Origin: Pelagibius litoralis
GTDB lineage: Bacteria > Pseudomonadota > Alphaproteobacteria > Kiloniellales > Kiloniellaceae
Direction of reading: 5' to 3'
NCBI RefSeq assembly: GCF_011683915.1
Contig: NZ_JAAQPH010000006.1
Span: 186,001 to 250,000, forward strand
DNA: 64,000 bases
Shown here piece by piece: positions 52,262-60,587 of the stretch; within the stretch, counting starts at the first letter, position 1, and each line of letters starts with the position of its first letter. A program made the position numbers and the translations under genes. The notes beneath the pieces are model-generated. The model ran no database searches. It saw nothing but the letters and a program-made list of their open reading frames with translations, and had not been told where the DNA came from.

Positions 52262-52356
52262 AGGGTAGGGTGGTTTCCTGGGTTGGGTTTGCTTGCGGCC
52301 TGAACTGTTCCAAGCAACTGCCTTTGCCTGCCATGAGACAAGCTTTACGGCAGAAA

Positions 52357-52370
52357 CTTGTATATACAAG
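52357..52370. promoter_or_regulatory. HutC operator between hutC and hutG
   Basis: The 14-bp palindrome CTTGTATATACAAG in the divergent hutC/hutG spacer, giving autoregulation of hutC and control of hutG. Confidence 0.88.
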
Positions 52371-52426
52371 ATGGGGTGTTCTGGCCAGCCTGACGCCGCT
52401 TGCGCCGGCCCTCAAAAGGATCGTCG

Positions 52427-53236
52427 ATGGACCTCTTTGAATTTTCACAAGGCTCCCTGCCGCTGCTGGTTTCCATGCCTCACAGCGGCACCCACATTCC
52501 GCCCGAACTGGCGGCGCGGATGACCGAAGAGGGTCTGGCGGTGCCGGATACGGATTGGCATATCCCCCGGCTCTACGACTTTCTCGGAGATCTCGACGTC
52601 TCGGTCATCCGGGCGACCCATTCGCGTTACGTCGCCGACCTGAACCGTGCGCCGGACGGTGCGGCGCTCTACGCCGGGGCCGACAATACGGAACTCTGCC
52701 CGATCTCGACCTTCGGCCGCCGGCCGATCTATCGCGACGGGCAGGCGCCGGCGGAAGCGGAGGTGGCGCAGCGGCGGTCGGATTACTGGCAGCCCTATCA
52801 CGACCGCATCGCCGCTGCGTTGGCAACGATGAAAGAGCGTCACGGCATCGCCCTGCTGTGGGATGCCCATTCGATCCGCAGCGAGGTGCCGCGCTTCTTC
52901 GAGGGGCGCCTGCCGGATCTCAACCTGGGTACGGCGGAGGGGGCGGCGGCGGCCCCGGACCTGCTGGGTATCCTAACGGCGGTGGCCCGCGAGGCCGAGG
53001 CGATCGGTTACAGCCATGCCGCCAACGGGCGCTTCAAGGGCGGCTACATCACGCGCCAATATGGCAAGCCCGACGCCGGTATTCACGCGGTGCAGTTGGA
53101 GCTTTCCTGGATCACCTACATGGACGAGGATCCGCCCTTTGCTTTCCGTGAAGACTTGGCGGCCAAGGTGCGCCCGGTGCTCTCCGGCCTCGTTCAGACC
53201 ATGCTGGCCTGGGCGGAGATGGAGGTGGATCTCTGA
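52427..53236 (+). CDS. hutG: N-formylglutamate deformylase
   Basis: A 269-residue zinc hydrolase that makes glutamate and formate, the last step of the five-step Hut pathway. Signatures: LLVSMPHSGTHIPPEL (metal His), DTDWHIPRLYDFL, WDAHSIRSEVPRFFEGRLPDLNLGT and YITRQYGKPDAGIHAVQLEL. The ATG at 52427 follows AAAAGGA. It is divergent from hutC with the operator between them. Confidence 0.93.
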   Translation: MDLFEFSQGSLPLLVSMPHSGTHIPPELAARMTEEGLAVPDTDWHIPRLYDFLGDLDVSVIRATHSRYVADLNRAPDGAALYAGADNTELCPISTFGRRPIYRDGQAPAEAEVAQRRSDYWQPYHDRIAAALATMKERHGIALLWDAHSIRSEVPRFFEGRLPDLNLGTAEGAAAAPDLLGILTAVAREAEAIGYSHAANGRFKGGYITRQYGKPDAGIHAVQLELSWITYMDEDPPFAFREDLAAKVRPVLSGLVQTMLAWAEMEVDL

Positions 53237-53287
53237 GTCGAAGTCGCCGACAGTGTTGTGAGCAATGGCGAACAGGGGGAGGCACCG

Positions 53288-53677
53288 ATGGCGAAGGTTC
53301 TGGGACTTGGCGGTCTGTTCATGGCTTGCGCCGATCCGGAGGCGACGAAGGCCTGGTATGCTCGGGTGCTGGGGCTTCAGGCGAACGACTACGGCGGTTT
53401 CGATTTCCTTCAGCAACAGGCGGTGGAAGCCTTTCCGGGCGCGGCGCGCACCGTCTTCGCGCCCTTCGACGCCAAGAGCGATTACTTCGCCCCCTCGACG
53501 CTGCCCTTCATGTTGAACCTGATGGTCGACGACCTCGACGGCATGTTGGCGCGTGCCAAGGCCGGGGGAGTCGAGCCGGTCCAGCCCGGCGAGGACTACG
53601 ACTACGGCCGTTTCGCCTGGCTGATGGACCCGGACGGCCGCAAAGTCGAACTCTGGGAGCCGGTCAGTCAAGGCTAG
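53288..53677 (+). CDS. VOC/glyoxalase-like protein
   Basis: A 129-residue vicinal-oxygen-chelate fold protein. It begins VLGLGGLFMACADPEATKAWYARVLGLQ and ends GRFAWLMDPDGRKVELWEP, where the glutamate is a typical metal ligand. Family members are glyoxalases, dioxygenases or resistance proteins; the substrate is not evident. The ATG at 53288 has GGGGAGG upstream. It is 51 bases after hutG and may be read with it. Confidence 0.83.
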   Translation: MAKVLGLGGLFMACADPEATKAWYARVLGLQANDYGGFDFLQQQAVEAFPGAARTVFAPFDAKSDYFAPSTLPFMLNLMVDDLDGMLARAKAGGVEPVQPGEDYDYGRFAWLMDPDGRKVELWEPVSQG

Positions 53678-53690
53678 CGCGAAGAAAGAA

Positions 53691-53838
53691 TCCCCCTCAC
53701 CCTCCCGCTACGCGGGAAGCCCCCTCACCCCGACCCTCTCCCACGAGGGGAGAGGGGGAACCCAAAAAAGGGTCGCTGTCGTTCCCTCTCCCCTTGTGGG
53801 AGAGGGAGGGGCCCGCGTTAGCGGGAGGGTGAGGGGAG
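53691..53838. repeat. Palindromic intergenic repeat, family A copy 2
   Basis: A long dyad of about 148 bp. The outer arms pair over about 24 bases (CCCTCACCCTCCCGCTA... with its complement), with inner CCCTCTCCC and GGGAGAGGG arms. It lies between convergent genes (stops at 53677 and 53844). Related to 2186-2316. Confidence 0.85.
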
Positions 53839-53843
53839 TTTCG

Positions 53844-55076
53844 TCAGCCGCCCTGAACGACCTTCCCGTCCTTCACCACCTGATGGCAGGGGTTGAAGCC
53901 GATGCGGTAGGCGAGCTCGGCCGGGTGATCGATATCCCAGAGCACGAAGTCGGCGGCCTTACCGGTTTCCAGGGTGCCGTGGCTGTCCTGCAGGCCGAGG
54001 GCGCGGGCGCCGTTGCGGGTGATTCCGGCCAAGGCCTCCTCCGGTGTCAGGCGGAACAGGGTGCAGGCCATATTCAGCATCAGCAGCAGTGAGGTGGCCG
54101 GGGCCGAACCCGGGTTGCAGTCGCTGGCCAGCGCGATGGGCACTCTGGCCTGGCGGAAAACCTCCACCGGCGGCTGTTGGGTTTCGCGCAGGAAGTAAAA
54201 CGCGCCGGGCAGCAGCACCGCAACCGCGCCGCTGGCGGCCATGGCGCGCACGCCCTCGTCGCTGGTGTATTCCAGATGATCGGCGGAGAGTGCGCCGAAG
54301 CGGGCGGCAAGCGCGGCGCCCTTGAGGTCGGAGAGTTGATCGGCGTGCAGTTTCACAGGCAGGCCGGCGGCCCGGGCCGCCTCGAAGACGCGGGCCACCT
54401 GTTCCGGGTAAAAGGCGATGTGCTCGCAAAACGCGTCGACGGCATCGGCCAGGCCGGAGGCGGCGACCTCCGGCATCATGGCGATCACGGCATCGATATA
54501 GTCTTCCGGCCGGCCGTCGAATTCCGGCGGCAGCGCGTGGGCGCCCAGGAAGGTGGTCTTCACCGTCAGCGCTTCGTTCGCGCCCAGGCGCCGGGCAACG
54601 CGCAGCATCTTCAACTCGTGTTCCAGCGACAGGCCGTAACCGGACTTGATCTCGATGGTCGTCACCCCCTCGGCCAGGAAGGCGCGCAGGCGGGGCAGGG
54701 CGGCGTTGTAGAGGGTCTCCTCGTCGGCTTCGCGGGTCTGGGCGACGGTGAAGCGGATGCCGCCGCCGGCCCGCGCGATTTCCTCGTAGGAAGCCCCCTC
54801 CAGGCGCAGTTCGAACTCCCGCGCCCGATCGCCGCCATAGACCAGATGGGTGTGACAGTCGATCAGGCCGGGGGTGATCCAGCGGCCCGCGCAGTCGTGT
54901 ACCGCGCCGGCCAGATCCGCCGGCGCGCCGGGCAGCGCGCTTTGCGGCCCCAGCCAGGCAATCCTGCCGCCGGCCACGGCAAGCGCCGCCGCTTCGACGG
55001 CGCCGTAAGGTTTGGCGTGCGCCGGGTCGGCCACCATGGTGGCCAGGCGCGCGCCGGTCCAGAGCTCATCCCACAT
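53844..55076 (-). CDS. hutI: Imidazolonepropionase
   Basis: A 410-residue amidohydrolase that opens imidazolonepropionate to formiminoglutamate, step three of the Hut pathway. It has [38 protein letters not shown] (metal His pair), [33 protein letters not shown] and [21 protein letters not shown]. Start at 55076. It is divergent from hutF across a HutC palindrome. Confidence 0.95.
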   Translation of the reverse strand: MWDELWTGARLATMVADPAHAKPYGAVEAAALAVAGGRIAWLGPQSALPGAPADLAGAVHDCAGRWITPGLIDCHTHLVYGGDRAREFELRLEGASYEEIARAGGGIRFTVAQTREADEETLYNAALPRLRAFLAEGVTTIEIKSGYGLSLEHELKMLRVARRLGANEALTVKTTFLGAHALPPEFDGRPEDYIDAVIAMMPEVAASGLADAVDAFCEHIAFYPEQVARVFEAARAAGLPVKLHADQLSDLKGAALAARFGALSADHLEYTSDEGVRAMAASGAVAVLLPGAFYFLRETQQPPVEVFRQARVPIALASDCNPGSAPATSLLLMLNMACTLFRLTPEEALAGITRNGARALGLQDSHGTLETGKAADFVLWDIDHPAELAYRIGFNPCHQVVKDGKVVQGG

Positions 55077-55130
55077 GAGTGCCGTTTCCCCTGTTCACGA
55101 CGTCGCCATTGCAGCGCCACTGCGGCGTCA

Positions 55131-55144
55131 GTTGTATATACAAC
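55131..55144. promoter_or_regulatory. HutC operator between hutI and hutF
   Basis: The 14-bp palindrome GTTGTATATACAAC in the divergent hutI/hutF spacer. Confidence 0.88.
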
Positions 55145-55211
55145 CTGCTTGGCTTACGCTCGGCTCTCCCAACACGCAAGCGCAAGTCGCCTCTTCTCAT
55201 AGCAGGACATC

Positions 55212-56603
55212 ATGACGAGCCATAAGCTTTTTGCAGAGCAGGCCTTTCTTTCAGACGGCTGGGCGGAAAATGTGCTGCTGGAGGTTGATGCGCGGGGTGA
55301 CCTTCGTCAGGTGACGCGAGATGCCGCGGCGGGCGACGCCACGCGGCTGGCCGGGCCGGTGCTGCCCGGCATGGCGAACCTGCACAGCCATGCCTTCCAG
55401 CGGGCCATGGCGGGCCTGGCCGAACATGTGGAGCCGGGCGGAGCAGGCGACGATTCCTTCTGGACCTGGCGGGAGGTAATGTACCGCTTCGTCGGCACCC
55501 TGACCCCCGAACAGGTGCAGGCCATCGCCGCCCAGCTCTATGTCGAGATGCTGAAGTCCGGCTACACGGCGGTCGGTGAATTTCACTATCTGCATCATGG
55601 CCCTGATGGGCAGCCTTACGACGATATCGCAGAGATGTCGCACCGGACCATCGCGGCGGCCAAGGCCACCGGGATCGGCATTACCCAGCTTCCGGTGCTC
55701 TATGGTTACGGCGGTTTCGGAGCTCAGCAAGCCGGTGAAGGGCAGCGGCGTTTTCTCAATAATCCCAATCGCTTGTTGGGCATTGTTGAGGCGCTTAAGA
55801 TATCGCATGAGGGCGATCCTCAGATTCGGGTCGGTCTGGCGCCGCACTCCCTGCGGGCGGTTACGCTTGAGACATTGGATGAAGCGGTGACGGGCCTGAC
55901 TGCACTCGATCCCGGGGCGCCGATCCATCTCCATATCGCCGAGCAGGTGAAGGAGGTGGAGGATTGTCTGGCCTGGTCCGGCAGGCGCCCGGTCGAATGG
56001 CTGCTGGAGAACCGCCCGCCCGACCGCCGCTGGTGTCTGGTGCATGCGACCCACATGAGTGCGGCAGAGACGAAGGGGTTGGCGGCCTCCGGCGCGGTCG
56101 TCGGGCTCTGTCCGACGACGGAGGCAAACCTGGGCGACGGCCTGTTCCCGGCGGCAGACTTTCTGGATGCCGGCGGCGCCTGGGGCATCGGTTCCGACAG
56201 CCACATCTCGGTCAGCCCTGTGGAGGAACTGCGCTGGTTCGAGTACGGCCAGCGCCTTGCCACCCGGCGGCGCAACGTGCTGGCGGGAGAGGGCGCGGCT
56301 GCCGCGCTCGGCCACCGCCTCTACAGCGAAGCGCTCGCCGGCGGCGCCCAGGCCCTCGGCCGTCCCATCGGCGCACTGGAGGCGGGCCGCCGCGCCGACC
56401 TCGTGGTCCTCGACCCGGCGACGCCGGCACTCTCGCAGATGCCCGTCGAGCGCCTGCTCGACGCGACGATCTTCGCCGGCAACTGCAATCCCGTGCGCGA
56501 CGTCATGGTCGGCGGCGACTGGGTCGTCTGCGAAGGGTCGCACAGGGACGAGCGCAAGGTGCTGGAAAACTACCGCGTCGTATTGAAGTCGCTGCTGTCC
56601 TAG
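55212..56603 (+). CDS. hutF: Formimidoylglutamate deiminase
   Basis: A 463-residue amidohydrolase that converts formiminoglutamate to N-formylglutamate and ammonia, the branch that defines the five-step Hut pathway with HutG. Signatures: GPVLPGMANLHSHAFQRAMAGLAE (metal ligands), SGYTAVGEFHYLHH, HIAEQVKEVEDC and GIGSDSHISVSPVEELRWFEYGQRL. The stop TAG (56601-56603) is the first triplet of a family B repeat, so the repeat fixes the C-terminus. Confidence 0.95.
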   Translation: MTSHKLFAEQAFLSDGWAENVLLEVDARGDLRQVTRDAAAGDATRLAGPVLPGMANLHSHAFQRAMAGLAEHVEPGGAGDDSFWTWREVMYRFVGTLTPEQVQAIAAQLYVEMLKSGYTAVGEFHYLHHGPDGQPYDDIAEMSHRTIAAAKATGIGITQLPVLYGYGGFGAQQAGEGQRRFLNNPNRLLGIVEALKISHEGDPQIRVGLAPHSLRAVTLETLDEAVTGLTALDPGAPIHLHIAEQVKEVEDCLAWSGRRPVEWLLENRPPDRRWCLVHATHMSAAETKGLAASGAVVGLCPTTEANLGDGLFPAADFLDAGGAWGIGSDSHISVSPVEELRWFEYGQRLATRRRNVLAGEGAAAALGHRLYSEALAGGAQALGRPIGALEAGRRADLVVLDPATPALSQMPVERLLDATIFAGNCNPVRDVMVGGDWVVCEGSHRDERKVLENYRVVLKSLLS

Positions 56604-56740
56604 ATCGGATCATGTTTTGACGGAACCACTTCGTAGTTGCGCCAAAACATGTGAATCCGATCGCCATCAAACAGTTAGAGCAGATTCACCCGGTCGATGG
56701 ATCGCCTCCGACGATTCCATCCGACCGGGATCTGCTCTAG
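56601..56740 (+). repeat. Double-hairpin intergenic repeat, family B copy 3
   Basis: Same orientation as 37977-38111. It starts TAGATCGGATCATG and ends GATCTGCTCTAGG. The first hairpin here has mismatches (GGAACCACTTCGTAGTTGCG). It begins with the stop codon of hutF and ends at the ribosome site of the next gene. Confidence 0.88.
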
Positions 56741-56748
56741 GAAGAGCT

Positions 56749-57087
56749 TTGATTAATACAACAAAGCCTCTCACCCGCTGGCCCAATGATGAGATTGCGG
56801 CGCTTCTGGGCGATGCCGTCGAAAAACGGGACCTCACGACGGCGGTTGTGAAAGATCTGATCCGCCAGGGCCGGCTGCGCTTCGTCGTCGCCGACGTTGG
56901 CCATCCGTTGCAGGCCATACCGCTCGGAGACTGCTACGACTTTTGGAAGCGCGATGTCGCGGACCATCTTTGCGATAAGCCGGAGGGCTGCTCCCTGGGC
57001 GGCTTCCGGGGCGCCTACTTCTATGTTGCCTCTGAATGGGATGATGGTTCCGCTGTGCCTTTGGTTCTGCTGATCAAGTATCACTGA
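56749..57087 (+). CDS. Hypothetical protein after repeat
   Basis: About 112 residues from a TTG at 56749 with AGGAAG upstream: LINTTKPLTRWPNDEIAALLGDAVEKRDLTTAVVKDLIRQGRLRFVVADVG... It is cytosolic, with no recognised family. The end VASEWDDGSAVPLVLLIKYH suggests a compact alpha/beta domain. The frame is open upstream through the repeat, but that part would be an artefact. The TTG start is a guess. Its stop is about 150 bases before a terminator. Confidence 0.55.
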   Translation: MINTTKPLTRWPNDEIAALLGDAVEKRDLTTAVVKDLIRQGRLRFVVADVGHPLQAIPLGDCYDFWKRDVADHLCDKPEGCSLGGFRGAYFYVASEWDDGSAVPLVLLIKYH

Positions 57088-57240
57088 TGGCGGCGGGCGG
57101 CTTGGTTCATGCGTAGGAGGAGAGGTGACTGACGATTGAGCCAAATCCTCACGAAGAGCCTCCAGAGGAATAATGTTAGTTCTTTCAATCGCAGCCCGCC
57201 AGCTAGTGGCTGACATATTGACAGCTTAACCAGCACGCAA

Positions 57241-57272
57241 AAAAGGCGGAGCCACATAAAGCTCCGCCTTTT
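57241..57272 (-). terminator. Rho-independent terminator
   Basis: A perfect stem, AAAAGGCGGAGC / GCTCCGCCTTTT, with an 8-base loop and an extra A-run on the left that reads as a T-run on the minus strand. It lies 24 bases after the stop of the flavoprotein gene (57296) and can also stop plus-strand transcription. Confidence 0.88.
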
Positions 57273-57295
57273 CGTTTACTCCAGCGTGCCGTTTG

Positions 57296-58630
57296 CTAAA
57301 CCCAGGGGCAGTGGCTGTTGGAGGCGCCGAAGGTGCGGCCTTGGGCGAAGCGGGTGAAGGCGAAGGGCTCCAGCTCCGCCACCCGGTTGTCGCCGGCCAG
57401 GATCTTTGCCACCAGCTTGCCGACCCCGGTCATTTTGAAGCCGTGGTTTGAATCGGCGATCATGTAGGCGTTGGGCAGGATCCAGTCGAAGATCGGCACG
57501 TTGTCCGGCGTGAAGGCGCCGATGCCGCCGTTGGGCCGGTCCTTGAAGTTCTTCCGGTGTCCTTTGAAGCGCGGCATCAGATAGCCCATGGCGGCGGTCA
57601 GGTAGTCGGCGAACCAGTCGTCGGCCTGGTAGTCCTTGTTGTCCCAGCCGTAGGGATCGACCGCGGCCTTGGGGCCGATCTTGATGGGGATGGTGCCGCC
57701 CTGCACGCCGGCGCGCTCCATCCGCTCGGCGCCGTTCTTCCAGTAGACATAGAGATGGTCGGAGATCTCGGCACCGGTTTCCTCGTTCATCACCGGGGTG
57801 TTCATCATCTCGACGTGGAGTACCGGCGGGTCCAGGTCGCGGTTATCGCGGTAGGGCTCATCGACATAGACCTCGCCCTCCAGCAGCCGCCAGTAGGTCC
57901 ACATGTCCAGGCTGTTGGTGCCGCCGTCGGGATACTTGGCCTCGATGGTGTCGGGCTTGCCCAGCATCTCCCAGTGCTTGCCGATCCAGGCGCCGTAGCA
58001 GAGCACGGCGACGTCGCAGGCGATGTCGCCCTCGTTGGTGTGCAGCTTGGAGATGCGTCCGTTGGTGACGTCGTAGCCGGTAACCTCGATGCCGGAGAGG
58101 ATCTGCACGCCGTGCTGAACGCACTTCTCGGCCAGGCCGGCGACGGCCTGGCGGGTGCCGGCATAGCCCGAGGGTTTTTCGTGCAGCACGACACCGACGT
58201 TCTCGGTGTTGAAGTCGGGCCAGTATCCTTTCAGGAAAGACTTGGCCTCCTTGCCGACATAAACGTCGGAGCGGTAGTCGGCGGCGTTCTGACTCTTGGT
58301 CATGCGCTCGTAGTCGGCGATCTGGTTTTCCTCGCCGACGGAGATGTAGCCGACCTGCTGGAAGCCGAAGCGCACCGGGTCTTCCATCCAGACGTCGACG
58401 GAATGACGCAGGATCGGATGCAGCGCTTCGGTCATGTAGAAGTTGCGCACGCAGCCGCAGGCGATGCCGCTGGCCCCGGCGCCGGGTGCTGTCTTGTCGA
58501 GGACGACGATGTCTTTGCCGGACCCCTTGCCGCGAGCCTCCAGCTCCATGGCCAGGTGCCAGGCAGTGGAGAGGCCGTGGATGCCGGCCCCGGCGATGAC
58601 ATAGGTTTTTGAATCCGGAAGTACGGTCAT
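57296..58630 (-). CDS. DAO-type FAD oxidoreductase (SoxB/DadA-like), HutC-linked
   Basis: A 444-residue flavoprotein. The N-terminus has YVIAGAGIHGLSTAWHLAMELEARG (FAD motif GAGIHG), then VVLDKTAPGAGASGIACGCVRNFYM and, near the end, MIADSNHGFKMTGVGKLVAKIL. It resembles the beta subunit of sarcosine oxidase and D-amino-acid dehydrogenases but has no alpha, delta or gamma partners. It would oxidise an N-methyl or amino group of a small amine. It is divergent from an MttB paralogue across 376 bases that hold a HutC-type palindrome. By inference it removes methyl groups left after the MttB step, perhaps from a methylated histidine. A strong terminator follows it. Confidence 0.85.
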   Translation of the reverse strand: MTVLPDSKTYVIAGAGIHGLSTAWHLAMELEARGKGSGKDIVVLDKTAPGAGASGIACGCVRNFYMTEALHPILRHSVDVWMEDPVRFGFQQVGYISVGEENQIADYERMTKSQNAADYRSDVYVGKEAKSFLKGYWPDFNTENVGVVLHEKPSGYAGTRQAVAGLAEKCVQHGVQILSGIEVTGYDVTNGRISKLHTNEGDIACDVAVLCYGAWIGKHWEMLGKPDTIEAKYPDGGTNSLDMWTYWRLLEGEVYVDEPYRDNRDLDPPVLHVEMMNTPVMNEETGAEISDHLYVYWKNGAERMERAGVQGGTIPIKIGPKAAVDPYGWDNKDYQADDWFADYLTAAMGYLMPRFKGHRKNFKDRPNGGIGAFTPDNVPIFDWILPNAYMIADSNHGFKMTGVGKLVAKILAGDNRVAELEPFAFTRFAQGRTFGASNSHCPWV

Positions 58631-59006
58631 GGTGGTGGTATCCTTGTCAGGTCTGATCGACGGATCGTTCCCCCCTGGCGCCCACCTTGACCGTATGGCC
58701 CGCTAGGAAGACCGCGTCTGTCTTCCCGTCTGCGCCGGGCGGAATCGATCCGACCCTTTTCGGGTGCCGCCGGGGCGGTTGTTGACCGCCAGAACCCTGC
58801 GCGTTTAGGCCGGAAACGACACCACCTGTCGTCTATACACGAGACTTTCCGGACTTGTATATACAATTTGATAGGGAAGCAGATCAGCCGCGGCGGCCCG
58901 CCACGATTCTGGCGCAACGGGGCCGGGAGCCCGTGATGCACGCCGCCGGGCAGGCTGTCCTGTCGCACAAACATAAAGGCCTCACCATGAAGGCCGAGGA
59001 GGTACC
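58631..59006. promoter_or_regulatory. Divergent promoter region with HutC-type site
   Basis: 376 bases between the flavoprotein and the MttB-like gene. The core palindrome TTGTATATACAA lies at 58855-58866 (flanks CTTG...CAAT). It is weaker outside the core than the hutH and hutU sites. A half-site-like GTCTATACACGAGAC precedes it at 58831-58845. No gene is seen in the rest. Confidence 0.6.
58855..58866. promoter_or_regulatory. HutC-type operator shared by flavoprotein and MttB paralogue 3
   Basis: The 12-bp core TTGTATATACAA, identical to the core of the other four hut operators. It is in an intergenic spacer, roughly 140 bases from the MttB start and 225 from the flavoprotein start. Confidence 0.75.
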
Positions 59007-60551
59007 ATGGCACGGGATACGGGGCGCCGCGGCGGACGGCGCGGGCAGGGGGAACGCAGGCCGGCAGCCGGCCTGAAGCAGCTCGACTGGGTGTTGCCGG
59101 AAAACCCCTACGACCCCATAAAAGTGCTGCGCGACGATCAGGTTGAAATGATCACCGACACCGCCTTCCGCATTCTGGAAGAGGTCGGCATGGACTTCCT
59201 CCACTCCGAAGCCCGGGAAATCCTCGCCAAGGCCGGCGCCAGGGTGGAGCCGGGCAGCCAGCGTGTTTACCTCGACCGCGGTCTGGTGAAGGAGGCGCTG
59301 GCCTCGGCCCCTTCCAGTTTCACCCTGCATGCCCGCAACCCGGCCCACAATCTGGAGATCGGCGGGCGCAGGATCGTGTTCGGCAGCGTCGGCTCGGCCC
59401 CCAATTCATCCGATATGGACGGCGGGCGCCGTCCCGGCAACTACCGGGACTACAAGAACTTCCTGCGCCTGACCCAGGCCTTCAACATCGTGCACTTCGT
59501 GGCCGGCTATCCGGTGGAGCCGGTCGACCTGCACCCTGCGACCCGGCACCTGGATGCGCTGCGGGATTGTCTGACGCTGACCGACAAGGCTTTCCATGCC
59601 TATTCCCTCGGCCGGGCCCGCATTCTCGACGGCCTGGAGATCGTGCGTATCGGTCACGGCATGACGGAGACTGAACTGGCCGCCAAACCCTGCCTGTTCA
59701 CCATCGTCAACACCTCCTCGCCGCTGCGCCTCGACGGACCGATGATCGAAGGCATCATCGAAATGGCGCGGCGCAATCAGGTGGTGATCATCACGCCGTT
59801 CACGCTGTCGGGTGCCATGAGCCCGGCGACGGTGGCCGGGGCCCTGGCCCAGCAGCATGCCGAGGCCATGGCGGGCATGGCCTTTACCCAGATGGTCAAC
59901 CCGGGTGCGCCGGTGATCTACGGCGGCTTCACCTCCAACGTCGATATGAAATCGGGCGCGCCGGCCTTCGGCACGCCGGAATACAGCCGCGCCGCCCTGG
60001 CCGGCGGACAGCTGGCCCGGCACCTGGGCATTCCCTATCGCTCCTCCAACGCCAACGCGGCCAACTGCGTCGATGCCCAGGCGGCTTACGAATCCCAGAT
60101 GTCGATCTGGGGCGCGGTCATGGGCCACGCCAATTTCATGATGCACGGCGCCGGCTGGCTGGAGGGCGGTCTCTGTGCCTCCTTCGAGAAATTCGTGCTG
60201 GATGTGGAGATGCTGCAGATGATGACGGAGTTCCTGCGGCCCCTGGAGGTCAGCGAGGACTCCATCGGTCTGGAAGCGATCCGCGAGGTCGGGCCCGGCG
60301 GTCATTTCTTCGGCGCCGCCCATACGCTGGAGCGCTATGAGACTGCCTTCTACGATCCTATCCTGTCGGACTGGCGCAACTTCGAAAACTGGCAGGACGG
60401 CGGCAGCGAAACCGCGACCCAGCGCGCCAACCGCCTGTACAAATCCGTGCTGGAAGACTTCACGCCGCCGCCCCTCGACCCGGCGATAAAGGACGAGCTC
60501 GACGACTTCGTCGCGCGCCGCACGGCGGAGGGGGGTGCAGAAGCAGCATAG
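59007..60551 (+). CDS. MttB-superfamily methyltransferase, paralogue 3 (HutC-linked)
   Basis: A 514-residue COG5598 methyltransferase, closest by eye to paralogue 1: ITDTAFRILEEVGMDFLHSEA, VIITPFTLSGAMSPATVAGALAQQHAEAMAG, SGAPAFGTPEYSRAALAGG, HGAGWLEGGLCASFEKFVLD and AIREVGPGGHFFGAAHTLERYE. No amber codon is present. AGGAGG lies ideally before the ATG at 59007. A HutC-type palindrome in its promoter region and a divergent amine-oxidising flavoprotein suggest a histidine-related quaternary amine as substrate, for example hercynine. This is inference; glycine betaine or another betaine remains possible. It needs the corrinoid protein at 26475-27179. Confidence 0.9.
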   Translation: MARDTGRRGGRRGQGERRPAAGLKQLDWVLPENPYDPIKVLRDDQVEMITDTAFRILEEVGMDFLHSEAREILAKAGARVEPGSQRVYLDRGLVKEALASAPSSFTLHARNPAHNLEIGGRRIVFGSVGSAPNSSDMDGGRRPGNYRDYKNFLRLTQAFNIVHFVAGYPVEPVDLHPATRHLDALRDCLTLTDKAFHAYSLGRARILDGLEIVRIGHGMTETELAAKPCLFTIVNTSSPLRLDGPMIEGIIEMARRNQVVIITPFTLSGAMSPATVAGALAQQHAEAMAGMAFTQMVNPGAPVIYGGFTSNVDMKSGAPAFGTPEYSRAALAGGQLARHLGIPYRSSNANAANCVDAQAAYESQMSIWGAVMGHANFMMHGAGWLEGGLCASFEKFVLDVEMLQMMTEFLRPLEVSEDSIGLEAIREVGPGGHFFGAAHTLERYETAFYDPILSDWRNFENWQDGGSETATQRANRLYKSVLEDFTPPPLDPAIKDELDDFVARRTAEGGAEAA

Positions 60552-60587
60552 CTGGTTCTGCACGGGGTCGGTTAGTCTCGGCCCGTC

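Noticed and set aside
5309-60551. Pyrrolysine in the MttB homologues
   Set aside because: All three frames are uninterrupted and contain no in-frame TAG, and no pyl genes are present.
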